The notes: generated by a model from the sequence alone, not told the origin. 64,000 nucleotides of DNA from Deltaproteobacteria bacterium (GCA_017302795.1 JAFLCB010000004.1:244750-308749), one strand, 5' to 3'. Shown: positions 33,835 to 43,563, counted from the first letter of the stretch. Translations and numbers: made by a program.

Positions 33835-34707
33835 ATGAAAAAAAAATCGAATACAATTCTGGGCTCACTCGGATCAGTTGGACTCGCTCATTGTATATCT
33901 CTGGTTCTTTCAACCTTCGCGTTCTCGCCCGCTCATGCCGGCTCCGACCTAAAACCTCTCAAAACACTCCATGGACTTCACCTCAGTTTGATAGACGGAT
34001 CCATAGTTTCAAACTGTACAATGAACACGCCTCAGCTTTGCCAATCGAGAAAGGACATCAACATATCACAGACCACCAGTTCGTTCATGAAACAAACACT
34101 CGAGCAAATGATTCCGGGTCAACAGCGATGGGCAAAGAATCAGGCAGAGATCAAAGCGATCAATGAAGAGAACGAACGACTAAAAGGCTCTGGAGAGGAA
34201 CTAAAAATAGCGAAAAACATTGCACGTTTAGTGGAGCTGCATTCGGAAGTTCATTCCGACAATCAGCCGCTTAAGTTCACACCATTTCTTTGGGCCCCAG
34301 ATTTGATGAAGTTCGGTGCTTCCAGAAGAGAGCACGCGGAAGACCGCGAAGATTTAGGAGATATTTCGGACGGAACGATTACAATGAACCACGTTCTGTT
34401 TCACAGTCTCACGAATGGCGCAAATCGATACCTCGATATTGGGGGCGACTCATATTCAATTGCTCGCAATGTAACTTATTCTTACAACCCAAATATGGAA
34501 ATGTCTTTTGTCGTACAAATCAATTCAGCGGTGCGATACCCAGGTGATACCAATAGACTTTATGCCACTGAAGAAGTTGTTGCTCGCTGCGAAGAGCGTC
34601 GAATCTACAACACGATTTTTGACATGAAGACTACCCTAGCGGACCGCCACGTAATCTGTAAGCTCCCTGAAAACATGGGCAGCCTTCGTTTCAAAATCGT
34701 GAAATAG
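33835..34707 (+). CDS. Exported protein with coiled-coil segment, unknown
   Basis: A 290-residue exported protein with a signal peptide ending near AHA (about residue 35). Residues 80-140 are charged and helical, compatible with a coiled coil, and the C-terminal part is beta-rich with paired cysteines. No family is recognised. GGAG lies 5 bases before the ATG. A copy of the dispersed palindrome follows its stop after 10 bases and probably ends its transcript. Confidence 0.65.
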   Translation: MKKKSNTILGSLGSVGLAHCISLVLSTFAFSPAHAGSDLKPLKTLHGLHLSLIDGSIVSNCTMNTPQLCQSRKDINISQTTSSFMKQTLEQMIPGQQRWAKNQAEIKAINEENERLKGSGEELKIAKNIARLVELHSEVHSDNQPLKFTPFLWAPDLMKFGASRREHAEDREDLGDISDGTITMNHVLFHSLTNGANRYLDIGGDSYSIARNVTYSYNPNMEMSFVVQINSAVRYPGDTNRLYATEEVVARCEERRIYNTIFDMKTTLADRHVICKLPENMGSLRFKIVK

Positions 34708-34717
34708 AAGGTACCGG

Positions 34718-34775
34718 AAGGTACCGCCTACATTTTGGTAATGCGCATGCGCTACCAAAATGTAGGCGGTACCTT
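34718..34775. repeat. Dispersed palindrome, copy 3
   Basis: Arms 34718-34740 and 34753-34775 are perfect 23-bp reverse complements around a 12-base, GC-rich loop. The outer ten bases of the left arm are also present once more just outside it (AAGGTACCGG at 34709-34718), a partial duplication of the repeat end. It lies between two plus-strand genes. Confidence 0.9.
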
Positions 34776-34858
34776 TGGATCGTTTCGAGACAACTCAGTT
34801 CCTTTCACTTCAGAAAAGTAACAGTCAAGAAACCCGGACGTTAGTCCGATAAAGCTCT

Positions 34859-36682
34859 ATGGGAAAAACTTGGTCACTTTCAAGGTCTTTCGCGAACTCG
34901 TTCGCGACCTTACGACCAAAATTTCCGTCCAAGCAGAAGGCATTTTTCGTTGCGCTTCTGATTATGCATACCTCCCTTCTTACCGGGTGCCTTTTCGCTA
35001 CGGCAGATTTGTCGAATCTCAGCGTGGCACCCAGGCTGGCTGTGACGATCGAGTCTGGAAATGTCGGGACCGTCCCGCTGGTAATTGAGGGCGGCAGCCC
35101 GCCTTACGCTGCTCGCATCATTGAAGGTGTCGCAGAAATCAATCCTAGCGACAACTCGCTTATTGCGACGATTCCGGGACAAGTGAAAGTCGAGGTTGAG
35201 GATGCAACCGGGCAAGTCGCTACGGCTGATGTCACCGTCAGCGGCAACCTCTCGATTCTCCAAAATGCACCGACAAGTTTTGTGGCCTCCGCCGACTTTT
35301 CGAAGCTGTACTTTGTAAAAGCCAATGGCGCTGGAGACTATGAAATTTTCAGAGTCAATACTGATGGCACCGCAAGCACGAAAATGATCGCCAGTGGCAC
35401 GTCCGTTAGCGGGACAACTATCAAAACTGTCGGATCATTCGCGCTGTCGCCAAATGAGCAAAAAATTGTTTTCACCGGTACGGATGCATCGTTTTTCAGG
35501 CGGCTTTATTCCGCCGACATCGATGGCACCAACATCGTATTGTTGTCGGGCACCTACACCGTCTCCGCACAAGGTGTTCAAGACTTTAAAATCGTATCCA
35601 ACACCCGGGTGGTTTATACGGACGGAGAACAAGAGCCGGTCGCAGGCGACGTCGAACAATGGATGCGAACGGTGAATCTCGACGGCACAAGTCGACAACT
35701 GGTTCACCCTTCGATGAGTAATTTTGATGGAGCGCAAGTTTGGATGTTCAAGTTCACAACTGATCTTTCGAGAGTGTTTTACTTTAGTGAACCAACCTTT
35801 GCCGACATCACAAGACTCTATGTTGCCGACACTGATGGCAGTGACAATGGAAGCTTCTTACCGGTTTCGCTTCCCGGCGTTGATCATTGGGTCGGGCAGA
35901 CTTCCGGCATCACCATTTCCAGCGATAATTCTCGGGTGGCAATATCGCGAAATGGAGCCCCCAACAGCGCGTATGTATGCGCCGCAGATGGCACCGGCTG
36001 CATAAATCACTCAGATCACTATATGCCCTACGCATTTTCATCGGATGATGATTTTCTTTTAAGTTATCAATCGTCGTTCACAAACATTGCACTTATCAGC
36101 GCGACAACAACCGATTCGATGGCTCTTGGTACAACCGCAGCAGGCCAATACTATTTTGTAGCCGGATCAAATTTTGTTTATCGGACAACGGCCGGTGTGC
36201 CGAATCGAATTGAGCGAACCGCCCAAGTCATCGGTGCTGATTTTCCGGCATGGACGCAGCTTACTCCCGTGTTCGGTGCACATGCAGGAATCTCGTCTGT
36301 CACTTTGTCTTCCGACAACCAAAAGATCTATTTCATTGCCGATGATCAAACCGACAAAGTTTTTCGACTACACAAGATGGACATCGGCGGCGCAAATTAC
36401 ACGGCATTCCCGCAAGCTTCTTTCGACCTCACGGCGGGCATCATCGTTCCCACAATCTTAAAAATAAGTGCTGACCAAAAACGCGCAGTGATCCGCGTTT
36501 CGCAAGATCTGTACGTTGTAAATCTCGACTCTGGATTGATGTGGAAGGCCACGGATCGAACTGAATCAACTTCAACGTTAAGCTACATTTCGCTACTTGA
36601 TGACGCGAAAAAAATCTTCTATCTCTCCAACCAAAACCAACTCACCGTCACTGAAATCTTTAAAGTTTTAATTCCGTTCTAG
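34859..36682 (+). CDS. Lipoprotein with TolB/WD40-like beta-propeller
   Basis: A 607-residue lipoprotein: the lipobox LLTGC is at about residues 40-44 after a hydrophobic signal preceded by a long basic n-region. A short Ig-like segment (about 55-130) is followed by repeated blades of the TolB/PD40 type, e.g. VASADFSKLYFVKANG, LSPNEQKIVFTGTD, TLSSDNQKIYFIADD and KISADQKRAVIR. Such propellers bind partner proteins or ligands at the cell envelope. No enzyme motif is seen. It ends in IPF, and a half copy of the dispersed palindrome follows the stop. Confidence 0.8.
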   Translation: MGKTWSLSRSFANSFATLRPKFPSKQKAFFVALLIMHTSLLTGCLFATADLSNLSVAPRLAVTIESGNVGTVPLVIEGGSPPYAARIIEGVAEINPSDNSLIATIPGQVKVEVEDATGQVATADVTVSGNLSILQNAPTSFVASADFSKLYFVKANGAGDYEIFRVNTDGTASTKMIASGTSVSGTTIKTVGSFALSPNEQKIVFTGTDASFFRRLYSADIDGTNIVLLSGTYTVSAQGVQDFKIVSNTRVVYTDGEQEPVAGDVEQWMRTVNLDGTSRQLVHPSMSNFDGAQVWMFKFTTDLSRVFYFSEPTFADITRLYVADTDGSDNGSFLPVSLPGVDHWVGQTSGITISSDNSRVAISRNGAPNSAYVCAADGTGCINHSDHYMPYAFSSDDDFLLSYQSSFTNIALISATTTDSMALGTTAAGQYYFVAGSNFVYRTTAGVPNRIERTAQVIGADFPAWTQLTPVFGAHAGISSVTLSSDNQKIYFIADDQTDKVFRLHKMDIGGANYTAFPQASFDLTAGIIVPTILKISADQKRAVIRVSQDLYVVNLDSGLMWKATDRTESTSTLSYISLLDDAKKIFYLSNQNQLTVTEIFKVLIPF

Positions 36683-36698
36683 TTCGTGACGAAATTAA

Positions 36699-36732
36699 CG
36701 CGCATGCGCTACCAAAATGTAGGCGGTACCTT
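36699..36732. repeat. Dispersed palindrome, half copy 4
   Basis: Only the right arm is present (ACCAAAATGTAGGCGGTACC at 36711-36730) with the ATGCGC centre before it. The left arm is missing, so no long hairpin forms. As in copy 1, the repeat end runs into the stop codon of a neighbouring gene (36732-36734, minus strand). Confidence 0.85.
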
Positions 36733-37721
36733 TAGGTCCATTGAATGTCATTCTTTGGAAATGTGATCCATATTTCGTCTACCGGAAAACCCTGCGGGCG
36801 CGCGACTGTTTGTCCTCGGTGCTCGAGATAGGCTGTGATCGCAGCGATAAAGGCGTCAAAGGCCTGCGGACTTTCGATCAAGGTCTTTAAGTCCTGCTGA
36901 TACACAAACGCGATCTCGCGCTCCATCAGTGTTTTAATTACGTAATGTCTTGCTTCGTCGCTATCGACCGCGTGCCGATGAAAACGCAAATAACTTTTCG
37001 GCACTTTTAAATCGCGGCCAATCTGCCACAATGAGAGTTTCGGAAATACTTCGATCAGCTGTGGGACTGACCGCCCGCCCGCCCGCTTCACTGTGGCGCG
37101 CTTCATGGATTGAACGTCGAACTGCTTGAGCCCCGTTAAGCGTCTAGCCAAGTAATGAGCTCGCGCCGCGAGCGGCGCAGCATTGGCCCCTAGTGCGTGC
37201 GGCGGATGAAAAGCTTCTTCCAGAGAGCGACTTAAGTGATTGGCTATGTACACTTCTGCACACCGCTCGGTGTAGGGAGTAAACACTTTGTTCGGCCGTT
37301 TGTTCGCTGCGCGCGCTTCGTGTTCGCTCCAAAGCCAACGCATTTCTGGCAACCGGCAAGATTCAAACCCAGGGCACACTAAATCACAGCGAATACACTT
37401 CGGCAGTTGAAGGGGGGCATCAAACGCGATCGCTTCAAGACCAGGCTCTTCAATGGTCAAAAGATCAATCAATGCTTGGTCGCCAGAATCTCCATCATGA
37501 CCGCGAACTTTGTCGCGAATCGCCCGCAAAAAAACGCGGCGGCTTTCCGGGTAGTACTCAATCACAGCAACCGCCGTACGATCTGTCTTACCCCCGCCAA
37601 GCGCGATCCCGGCAAACCGATGCACCGTCAGCCCTCGCCCCTCGCTGACTTTCTTTGCAGTTGTTCGCTTGGTTGTGGATTTAGTGGTCAGCGTCTTTCG
37701 AGGCGATGCCTTCAAAGCCAT
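36732..37721 (-). CDS. DUF429-family protein (predicted RNase H-like nuclease)
   Basis: A 329-residue protein with a basic 30-residue tail and a DUF429-like core: FAGIALGGGKTDRTAVAVIE at the start of an RNase H-like fold, AFDAPLQLP with the central acidic residue, VFPKLSLW and a C-terminal FDAFIAAITAYL segment. Four cysteines (CIRCDLVCPGFESC) may hold a metal. A nuclease or nucleotide-processing role is predicted for the family but unproven. It is the last gene of the ABC / GHMP operon, 4 bases after the GHMP gene. Confidence 0.75.
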   Translation of the reverse strand: MALKASPRKTLTTKSTTKRTTAKKVSEGRGLTVHRFAGIALGGGKTDRTAVAVIEYYPESRRVFLRAIRDKVRGHDGDSGDQALIDLLTIEEPGLEAIAFDAPLQLPKCIRCDLVCPGFESCRLPEMRWLWSEHEARAANKRPNKVFTPYTERCAEVYIANHLSRSLEEAFHPPHALGANAAPLAARAHYLARRLTGLKQFDVQSMKRATVKRAGGRSVPQLIEVFPKLSLWQIGRDLKVPKSYLRFHRHAVDSDEARHYVIKTLMEREIAFVYQQDLKTLIESPQAFDAFIAAITAYLEHRGQTVARPQGFPVDEIWITFPKNDIQWT

Positions 37722-37725
37722 CGGG

Positions 37726-38721
37726 CTATGGTTCCCACGGCTTTGCCGTCAGAACCTTAAAACCCGCACCTTCTACCGCGGCTCGCAGTACGTTTGCTTT
37801 GCGATCATGCGACCACAAAAGCACACAGCCCCCGCCACCAGCGCCACAAATTTTTGTTTGCGCACCATGTGACTTTGCAAGGCCGTGCAGGCGACGGATC
37901 TCGGGACTCGAAAATCCATCCGAGAGTCTTGTGCGAGCTTCATATTCTTTTTCAAAAATTTCGGGCAGGCAGTGATGGTCTTTTCGCATCAAAGCTTCGC
38001 CCATTGATTTCGAGATCGAAGCCAAATCCTGAAGTGCCGCACGAGTGCGAGCGTCTCCATCCAGCCAATCTTTTATCACTTGCCAATTGTTGATGCCGCT
38101 GTGATGAGATCGGCCGGTGTAAACTAAAACGAACCGATCTTTAAAAACGTCGTCGTCAATTTTCATACGACGACAACTTGGCCCTTCCGCACCGTAAGTA
38201 ATAAAACAAAGCCCACCTTCTAGTGGTGGAAAATAGTCTTGCGTTCCCGTGGGCTTAAGTAAAATTCGGGCTTCCAAGTGCGACGCCAAACGAACCACAT
38301 CGCCTTCCGCCAAATTTTTTCCGAGCCACTTTTGAAATACCTTAAGAAGCGAAATACAAAGCGACGAACTTCCGCCAAGGCCCCCGCCAACCGGAGACTC
38401 CGAAGCCGTCGAAAGCGAAAAGCCGCGTGATCCAATCGACGACTTCCAATACTCCAGATGCGCACGCACCAAATCAAAGGCCGGCTCAGAATCGCGAAGA
38501 GCCTCAGATAGATTGTCGTAGATTTTTTCTTTAGCGAGATCTTTCGTGATCAAAACAACGTTCGAATCTTCTCGTGGAGTAAGACTTGCTGTGGTGAAAA
38601 TGTCGATCGCGACATTCACCGTCAGCGGATCACCCAAAAATAAGTAAAGCGGCCAGCAGTCAAGCGTTCCACCGGCTAGGTCCACACGTGTCGGAGACTT
38701 AAATGTGATTGTATTGCTCAA
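37726..38721 (-). CDS. GHMP-family sugar kinase
   Basis: A 331-residue small-molecule kinase of the GHMP fold. Motif 1 is RVDLAGGTLDCWP, the ATP-binding motif 2 is SPVGGGLGGSSSL, and motif 3 is KICGAGGGGCVLL near the end. This matches the sugar-1-/7-phosphate kinase branch (HddA-like heptose or fucose kinases); the true substrate cannot be read from sequence. The start codon is TTG, with AAGGGG 5 bases upstream, and overlaps the DUF4340 stop. A role in making an activated sugar for surface glycans is possible. Confidence 0.85.
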   Translation of the reverse strand: MSNTITFKSPTRVDLAGGTLDCWPLYLFLGDPLTVNVAIDIFTTASLTPREDSNVVLITKDLAKEKIYDNLSEALRDSEPAFDLVRAHLEYWKSSIGSRGFSLSTASESPVGGGLGGSSSLCISLLKVFQKWLGKNLAEGDVVRLASHLEARILLKPTGTQDYFPPLEGGLCFITYGAEGPSCRRMKIDDDVFKDRFVLVYTGRSHHSGINNWQVIKDWLDGDARTRAALQDLASISKSMGEALMRKDHHCLPEIFEKEYEARTRLSDGFSSPEIRRLHGLAKSHGAQTKICGAGGGGCVLLWSHDRKANVLRAAVEGAGFKVLTAKPWEP

Positions 38722-40193
38722 GGAGTCCCCTTACTGACAGCCGCGCCGGCCGCCGCAACTGGCTCAAGAAGCTCGAGGGGAATTGCATCGACAGCTGATT
38801 TATCCAATTCCAATACGGCGCCGGAAGTTTTCGAACTTTTTGCTAAAAAGTTTCCACCCGGCGCACCTTCAGCGACTAGAATTTCAAGAGCCATCTTGCC
38901 GTCACTGGTTTTTAACTTAGCGATGAAACCTTGCTCGTCCTTTTTTGATCCTAACTTCAGTGCGGACAATTTTGCTGCCACTTTTGTCGCGGTGAGATCG
39001 GATAACGCCTTTAGGAAACCGTCGACCGCGTCCGCCTTGATCTTTCGGCCCGCAAAAGACTTCGGCGCATCGTCTGCGATTTTCCAAGTTTTTCCATCGC
39101 GAACAAACGGGGGAAGACTTTCGCGCGTTTTTGGTTTTTCGATTTCAATTCTCGCAAGCTCACTAAGCTCAGTTCCGCCGCTCAACGTAAACGGAAACTT
39201 CAAATCCCTCACATCATCCAACGATTTTAGCAACGACTCGATGACATTCTTGTTCAACGAGAAAACCAGAGGCCGCGCGGAACCAGTCGCCGCCGCCACC
39301 GCCTCCTCTTTCCCAATCGCTGCTACCTTCGCATTATAGGTTTCGCCTTTGTCCGATTTGAGCGTCGCTTCAAACACCGGTTGACCGAGCTTACGACCGC
39401 GAATCACGATCGGATCGCTTTTGTCTTCGGCCCAAATATCAAAAGCGCGAAGTCCCGAAACACTTTCGATCCAGTCCTGAACCTTTTTCGAATCTACTGG
39501 CCACGCAATTCCAGTAGCCGAAGCACCAGCTATCAGCCAGTTGCCGTCTTTTTTCTCGAACGCGAGTTTTCGGCCCGATACCACGAATTCCGCTTTCGAA
39601 AATTCCGGATGCTTGGCCGCAGGAAAAAACCGCTTGTCGCGGAAATCTCGCGACTCCTTCATGAACATCGCTTCGACTGACGACTCAAACAACACGACAC
39701 GGTTTTCGTCGCCGATTCGGCCATAAACCGACCCATCAAACGCCGGAGTTGCTCCGATCAGGATTTTTCTTCTCGTTTCTTTTCCGTCTTCCTTCATTAT
39801 GAATTGCGCCTGAAGCTGCGGTCTATCGAGACCAAAAGTCGCCCACGCAATATCTGGGGCTTCCACGACAGTCTCTTTTATTTTCTGCGTCGCTAACCCT
39901 GACAAGAAATTCTCGACCGCCATTGGATCTGCGAGATCAGTTAGCGGCTTTTCCAGTTTCCACTGATCCCCATCTTTTTTTAGCAGCGTTTCGTTGAAAG
40001 GGGCCTGCTTATCAAAATCCGTCAACTGTACGGAAGTAACCGTCGAAGTTGAAAATGGAAGTACCGCGGAGGATTTCTCTTTTTCAGCCGTCTCTTTTTC
40101 GAGACCTTTGTATTCAGAAAAATAGGTCCAAGCCGCAAATGCCATAACGAGTGCGATAAAGATACCGGTTGTCGGAAAAGCTCGTTTCTTCAT
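38718..40193 (-). CDS. DUF4340-domain membrane-anchored protein
   Basis: A 491-residue protein with one N-terminal membrane helix (about 9-26) and a large periplasmic part of repeated beta-alpha modules (W-LEKP...A...FLSGL; DRPQLQAQF; RIGDENRVVLFESS), the DUF4340 pattern. Such proteins accompany Gld-type ABC transporters. It overlaps GldG-like upstream by four bases and the GHMP kinase downstream by four bases, so the gene order GldA-GldF-GldG-DUF4340 is kept intact. Confidence 0.85.
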   Translation of the reverse strand: MKKRAFPTTGIFIALVMAFAAWTYFSEYKGLEKETAEKEKSSAVLPFSTSTVTSVQLTDFDKQAPFNETLLKKDGDQWKLEKPLTDLADPMAVENFLSGLATQKIKETVVEAPDIAWATFGLDRPQLQAQFIMKEDGKETRRKILIGATPAFDGSVYGRIGDENRVVLFESSVEAMFMKESRDFRDKRFFPAAKHPEFSKAEFVVSGRKLAFEKKDGNWLIAGASATGIAWPVDSKKVQDWIESVSGLRAFDIWAEDKSDPIVIRGRKLGQPVFEATLKSDKGETYNAKVAAIGKEEAVAAATGSARPLVFSLNKNVIESLLKSLDDVRDLKFPFTLSGGTELSELARIEIEKPKTRESLPPFVRDGKTWKIADDAPKSFAGRKIKADAVDGFLKALSDLTATKVAAKLSALKLGSKKDEQGFIAKLKTSDGKMALEILVAEGAPGGNFLAKSSKTSGAVLELDKSAVDAIPLELLEPVAAAGAAVSKGTP

Positions 40194-41725
40194 GCCGCCT
40201 TACGTCTCCACCAAAGAAGTCCACTTGTGAAAAACATCAATATCGGTACTGGTAATAAGAATCCGAATAGGACCATCATCTCCTGCGGACGAGTCATACT
40301 TATCTTAGTTCCCTTGGGTGCTTTAGGACGAATGGAAACAAGATCCATGTCCTTCGCCAGGCTCGAAACCGCGTTCATTGCAAAGTCGCGATTCAGATTG
40401 TTTCGGTAAAGATTGTCTCTTAAAAAGTCCCCATCGCCCGCGATGATCACTTGGAATTCTTTGTCGGTGTCTTCTAGTTTGCCAGTTGCCATCATGGCCA
40501 GTGTGTGAGGTCCCTTCATTCGAACCTTGGGTGAATTCGTCAACTGATCGGTTGCAAGTGGAGTCTCGTCGGACTTCACGAGGTCTTCAAGAGTGATGGA
40601 CTTGGGCGCATCAGGCGCACGCTTTAAAGCCGATGCGATCAAAAATAACGTAAAACCATTGCGAAGCGGTTTCGTCGCTTCCGCAGTGGAAGAAAATTCG
40701 TTTCCGATCGCTGCAATATTACCGGCGCCAGGAATCATCGCACGAGGATCAAGAACATAGTTGTTTTGAAATTCGATACCGAAGGTTTTTGTAAACCCTG
40801 CGAGGCCATGTCCCGAATCTGGGTCAATTGCCGCAAATATTCTGCCGCCTCGTTTTGCGTACGTGCGCAAGGCTTCCACTTCTGCCGGTAGGTAACTTTG
40901 ACGAGGCCCCGCAATGACAACGAGATCTGCGTCTTCTGGCACTTTCGGATCTTTAAAAAGTTCCAATGCCTTTACGTCATAAGAAAGTTCGAGATCACTC
41001 TTGAACTGAGAAATGGATTCCGGTCCCTTCAATCCCAAATCGTGTTCCCCGTGACCTGCAACAAAATAGACGACCTTCTTCTTGTCTCTGGCAAATCGAA
41101 GAAGAGTCCGTGTGATCTCCTCTTCGGTCGGTTGCTCGACTTTCATGTGCCGATCGGCTCCGCCTTGAGAATTTTTTTGAACGAGGAATATGGCATAGGG
41201 CCCGGAACTGTACTCATAGGCTTTCGCAAGATCCGGCCGCTGAAGCGCATTGTACATTTTCAGCTGCAATTTGGAAGAGGCTTCCGTGTACAGCGCTGCC
41301 ACATCTTGCATTTGTCGACGAATCTGTTCGTCGTTTTCCCCGGTGCGATATAGTAAAACCAGTTCGGTGTCTGCTTTCAAGTTCTGAACAGCTTTCACCG
41401 ATTGTTCCGAAAGCGAATTCAGCCCTTCACTTGTCCAATCCCATTTCTTATCTTTGGAAACGGCCAAATAGTTTACCGCAACCAATAAAACGAGCATAGT
41501 CAAAATCAACGCACCCATGTTCATCCCATGCTTGGTCGTTTTCAGCGTAAAGAACTCAAACATCAAACGCCAATCACGCATCACCGCAAAAAGGAATAGT
41601 ACAATCGAAAGACCAAGTGGCGCCCACATTCCGCCAACCCAACCATTCAAAATGATTCTGGTGACGACAACTGACACCGCAAAAAGACCTGATAGAAGAA
41701 GACTGATTTTACTGATTTTGCTCAT
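40190..41725 (-). CDS. GldG-type ABC-transporter auxiliary protein
   Basis: A 511-residue membrane protein. Helices occur near the N-terminus (about 7-28, 33-50, 70-90) and at the C-terminus (about 485-505). The periplasmic centre contains the GldG/IFT52-like domain with KKVVYFVAGHGEHDL and DLVVIAGP...GGRIFAAIDPD. It is the auxiliary subunit of an ABC exporter with the permease and ATPase encoded upstream. In Bacteroidetes the Gld complex affects gliding; here the exported cargo is unknown. Confidence 0.88.
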   Translation of the reverse strand: MSKISKISLLLSGLFAVSVVVTRIILNGWVGGMWAPLGLSIVLFLFAVMRDWRLMFEFFTLKTTKHGMNMGALILTMLVLLVAVNYLAVSKDKKWDWTSEGLNSLSEQSVKAVQNLKADTELVLLYRTGENDEQIRRQMQDVAALYTEASSKLQLKMYNALQRPDLAKAYEYSSGPYAIFLVQKNSQGGADRHMKVEQPTEEEITRTLLRFARDKKKVVYFVAGHGEHDLGLKGPESISQFKSDLELSYDVKALELFKDPKVPEDADLVVIAGPRQSYLPAEVEALRTYAKRGGRIFAAIDPDSGHGLAGFTKTFGIEFQNNYVLDPRAMIPGAGNIAAIGNEFSSTAEATKPLRNGFTLFLIASALKRAPDAPKSITLEDLVKSDETPLATDQLTNSPKVRMKGPHTLAMMATGKLEDTDKEFQVIIAGDGDFLRDNLYRNNLNRDFAMNAVSSLAKDMDLVSIRPKAPKGTKISMTRPQEMMVLFGFLLPVPILMFFTSGLLWWRRKAA

Positions 41726-41728
41726 TAC

Positions 41729-42496
41729 TTATCTCCACCGATTGGATTCGACGACGCGTTGGGTGAGAAAGGCCATCAATACGATGACCGACAAAAAGAA
41801 CGTCACACTCGCAATACTGATTCCACCTTTGATGAAACCAATGAAATGTGCTCCGACATTTAAATGTTCAAACAGTTTTGTCAGCGCTGGCTCTTGGGAC
41901 GCATCGGAAAGGGCGCCAATGAACCACAGCATGACATTAAATATCAAGGACATCACCACCGACAAAACAGCACTCTCGGTCAAGCAGGATGCAAACATCC
42001 CAACCGCGACATAACAAGCCGTGATTAACATCAAGCCGATGTAACTTGCGATCAAGGGACCCCAGTCAAATTCGGCAAACGCCCTCAAGCTAAGCGGATA
42101 AAGAAACGAAACACCCACTAAAGCCCATGCCCCCAATAGACCGGCCAGAAATTTACCAAGTGTAATTTGGGTCGCGGTCACCGGCGAAGTCAAAAGTAGA
42201 GCCATTGTTTGTGCCCGACGCTCTTCCGTGAAAAGCCGAATACTCATGGCACTGACAGCGAAAATCATTACCAAGTTCACCAGCGAAATGTGGCGGGCGA
42301 AAACGACGAAGTGCAGGCTTGCGCCTTCCCCTCCGCCTTGCATCGCGCTCATCATGGACGCTTGGTTGAAATCCTGAAGGCCCAAAAAATAAACGAGTGT
42401 CCATGCAATCGAGCAGAGCCCTGCGATTCCGTAAAAGAGCGGGCTTAAAAATAAGTTTCTTAAATCTTTTCCTGCGATGACGAAGATTCCTCTCAC
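41729..42496 (-). CDS. ABC transporter permease (GldF-like)
   Basis: A 255-residue integral membrane protein with six hydrophobic segments and an ABC-2-type layout. The RLFTEERRAQTMALLLTSPVTATQITLGKF segment between helices 2 and 3 is the coupling region typical of GldF/NosY-like permeases. It should form the channel of the exporter together with the ATPase at 42493 and the GldG-like protein. Start overlaps the ATPase stop by four bases; the next gene starts after 3 bases. Confidence 0.9.
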   Translation of the reverse strand: MRGIFVIAGKDLRNLFLSPLFYGIAGLCSIAWTLVYFLGLQDFNQASMMSAMQGGGEGASLHFVVFARHISLVNLVMIFAVSAMSIRLFTEERRAQTMALLLTSPVTATQITLGKFLAGLLGAWALVGVSFLYPLSLRAFAEFDWGPLIASYIGLMLITACYVAVGMFASCLTESAVLSVVMSLIFNVMLWFIGALSDASQEPALTKLFEHLNVGAHFIGFIKGGISIASVTFFLSVIVLMAFLTQRVVESNRWR

Positions 42497-43476
42497 GCCA
42501 CACCTCCGGCTGCTGCAATTCCTGACTTTTGATTTTCTTCGCTGGTTGTTAACTTTAAGAATATGTCTTCCAGATCGGCTGATTCTTTTCTCAACTCCAG
42601 AAGTCCTGACTTCGACATGACGGCTGCTTCCGCGACTTTCTCGATGGCCGCGTCTCCAGTCCCTAAGACATTGACGGTGTAACCGGCATCCGTTTTCAAT
42701 ACCGCCGAAACCCCTGCCACTGATCGAAGTGCAGATTCCACTTCGACCCCAGGTCTTGCGACGCGAACTTTCAGTTCAAGCGTTCCCGCCATCCGCGACG
42801 CCAAACCTTCCAGTGAATCCTCTGCGACAATACGGCCGCGATTGATAATAATGATTCGCTCACACATGGCTTGGACTTCCGGCAAAATGTGGGTGGAAAG
42901 AATAATGGTGTGTTCACCTTTTAATTCCTGAATCAACGAACGAACCTCCGCTACCTGCCGAGGATCTAAGCCCGACGTCGGTTCGTCCAAAATCAGGATT
43001 TCGGGGTCGCTGACAAGCGCCTGAGCGATTCCAACGCGTTGGCGATAACCTTTCGAAAGATTCTGTATCAATCTTCGTCGAACCGAACCTAAGTCGGTTT
43101 TCTCGATCGCTTTTTCCACCTGAGTTCGTACTTTGTTTTTTTCAACACCCTTTAGGCGCGCGACGAAAGTTAGGTAAGATTCGATATTCATGTCGCCGTA
43201 AACCGGCGGATTTTCCGGAAGGTACCCAATTCGCTTTTTAACTTCGATGGGATCTTCAAAAACGTCAAAGCCCGCGACTTTTGCCGTGCCTGAGCTGGGA
43301 GCCATGGATCCCGTGATTATTTTCATCGTCGTCGACTTGCCCGCACCGTTCGGCCCAAGAAATCCGACGACTTCGCCTTTTTTAACATTGAAGGTGATGC
43401 CCTGAAGAGCATGGATCGGCCCATAACTTTTGGACAGATCACTGACTTCGATCATATTGAGATTAGGTGTCGACAT
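42493..43476 (-). CDS. ABC transporter ATPase (GldA-like)
   Basis: A 327-residue ABC ATPase. Walker A is GPNGAGKST (41-49), the Q-loop is GYLPENPPVYGDM, the signature is LSKGYRQRVGIAQAL (LSKG variant of LSGGQ), Walker B is ILILDEPTSGLDP, and the switch is STHILPEV. A C-terminal accessory domain (about 230-327) is present. It is the first gene of the six-gene operon of ATPase, permease, GldG-like, DUF4340, GHMP kinase and DUF429 proteins, each overlapping or a few bases apart. Confidence 0.93.
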   Translation of the reverse strand: MSTPNLNMIEVSDLSKSYGPIHALQGITFNVKKGEVVGFLGPNGAGKSTTMKIITGSMAPSSGTAKVAGFDVFEDPIEVKKRIGYLPENPPVYGDMNIESYLTFVARLKGVEKNKVRTQVEKAIEKTDLGSVRRRLIQNLSKGYRQRVGIAQALVSDPEILILDEPTSGLDPRQVAEVRSLIQELKGEHTIILSTHILPEVQAMCERIIIINRGRIVAEDSLEGLASRMAGTLELKVRVARPGVEVESALRSVAGVSAVLKTDAGYTVNVLGTGDAAIEKVAEAAVMSKSGLLELRKESADLEDIFLKLTTSEENQKSGIAAAGGVA

Positions 43477-43563
43477 AGCTGTTGAACCCTCTAGTTGGTG
43501 GAAGCGGTTTTCCGAATACCTCGATCATGCGTCGCCCAGAAATCCTGTCAAGGTGTAGCGCCC

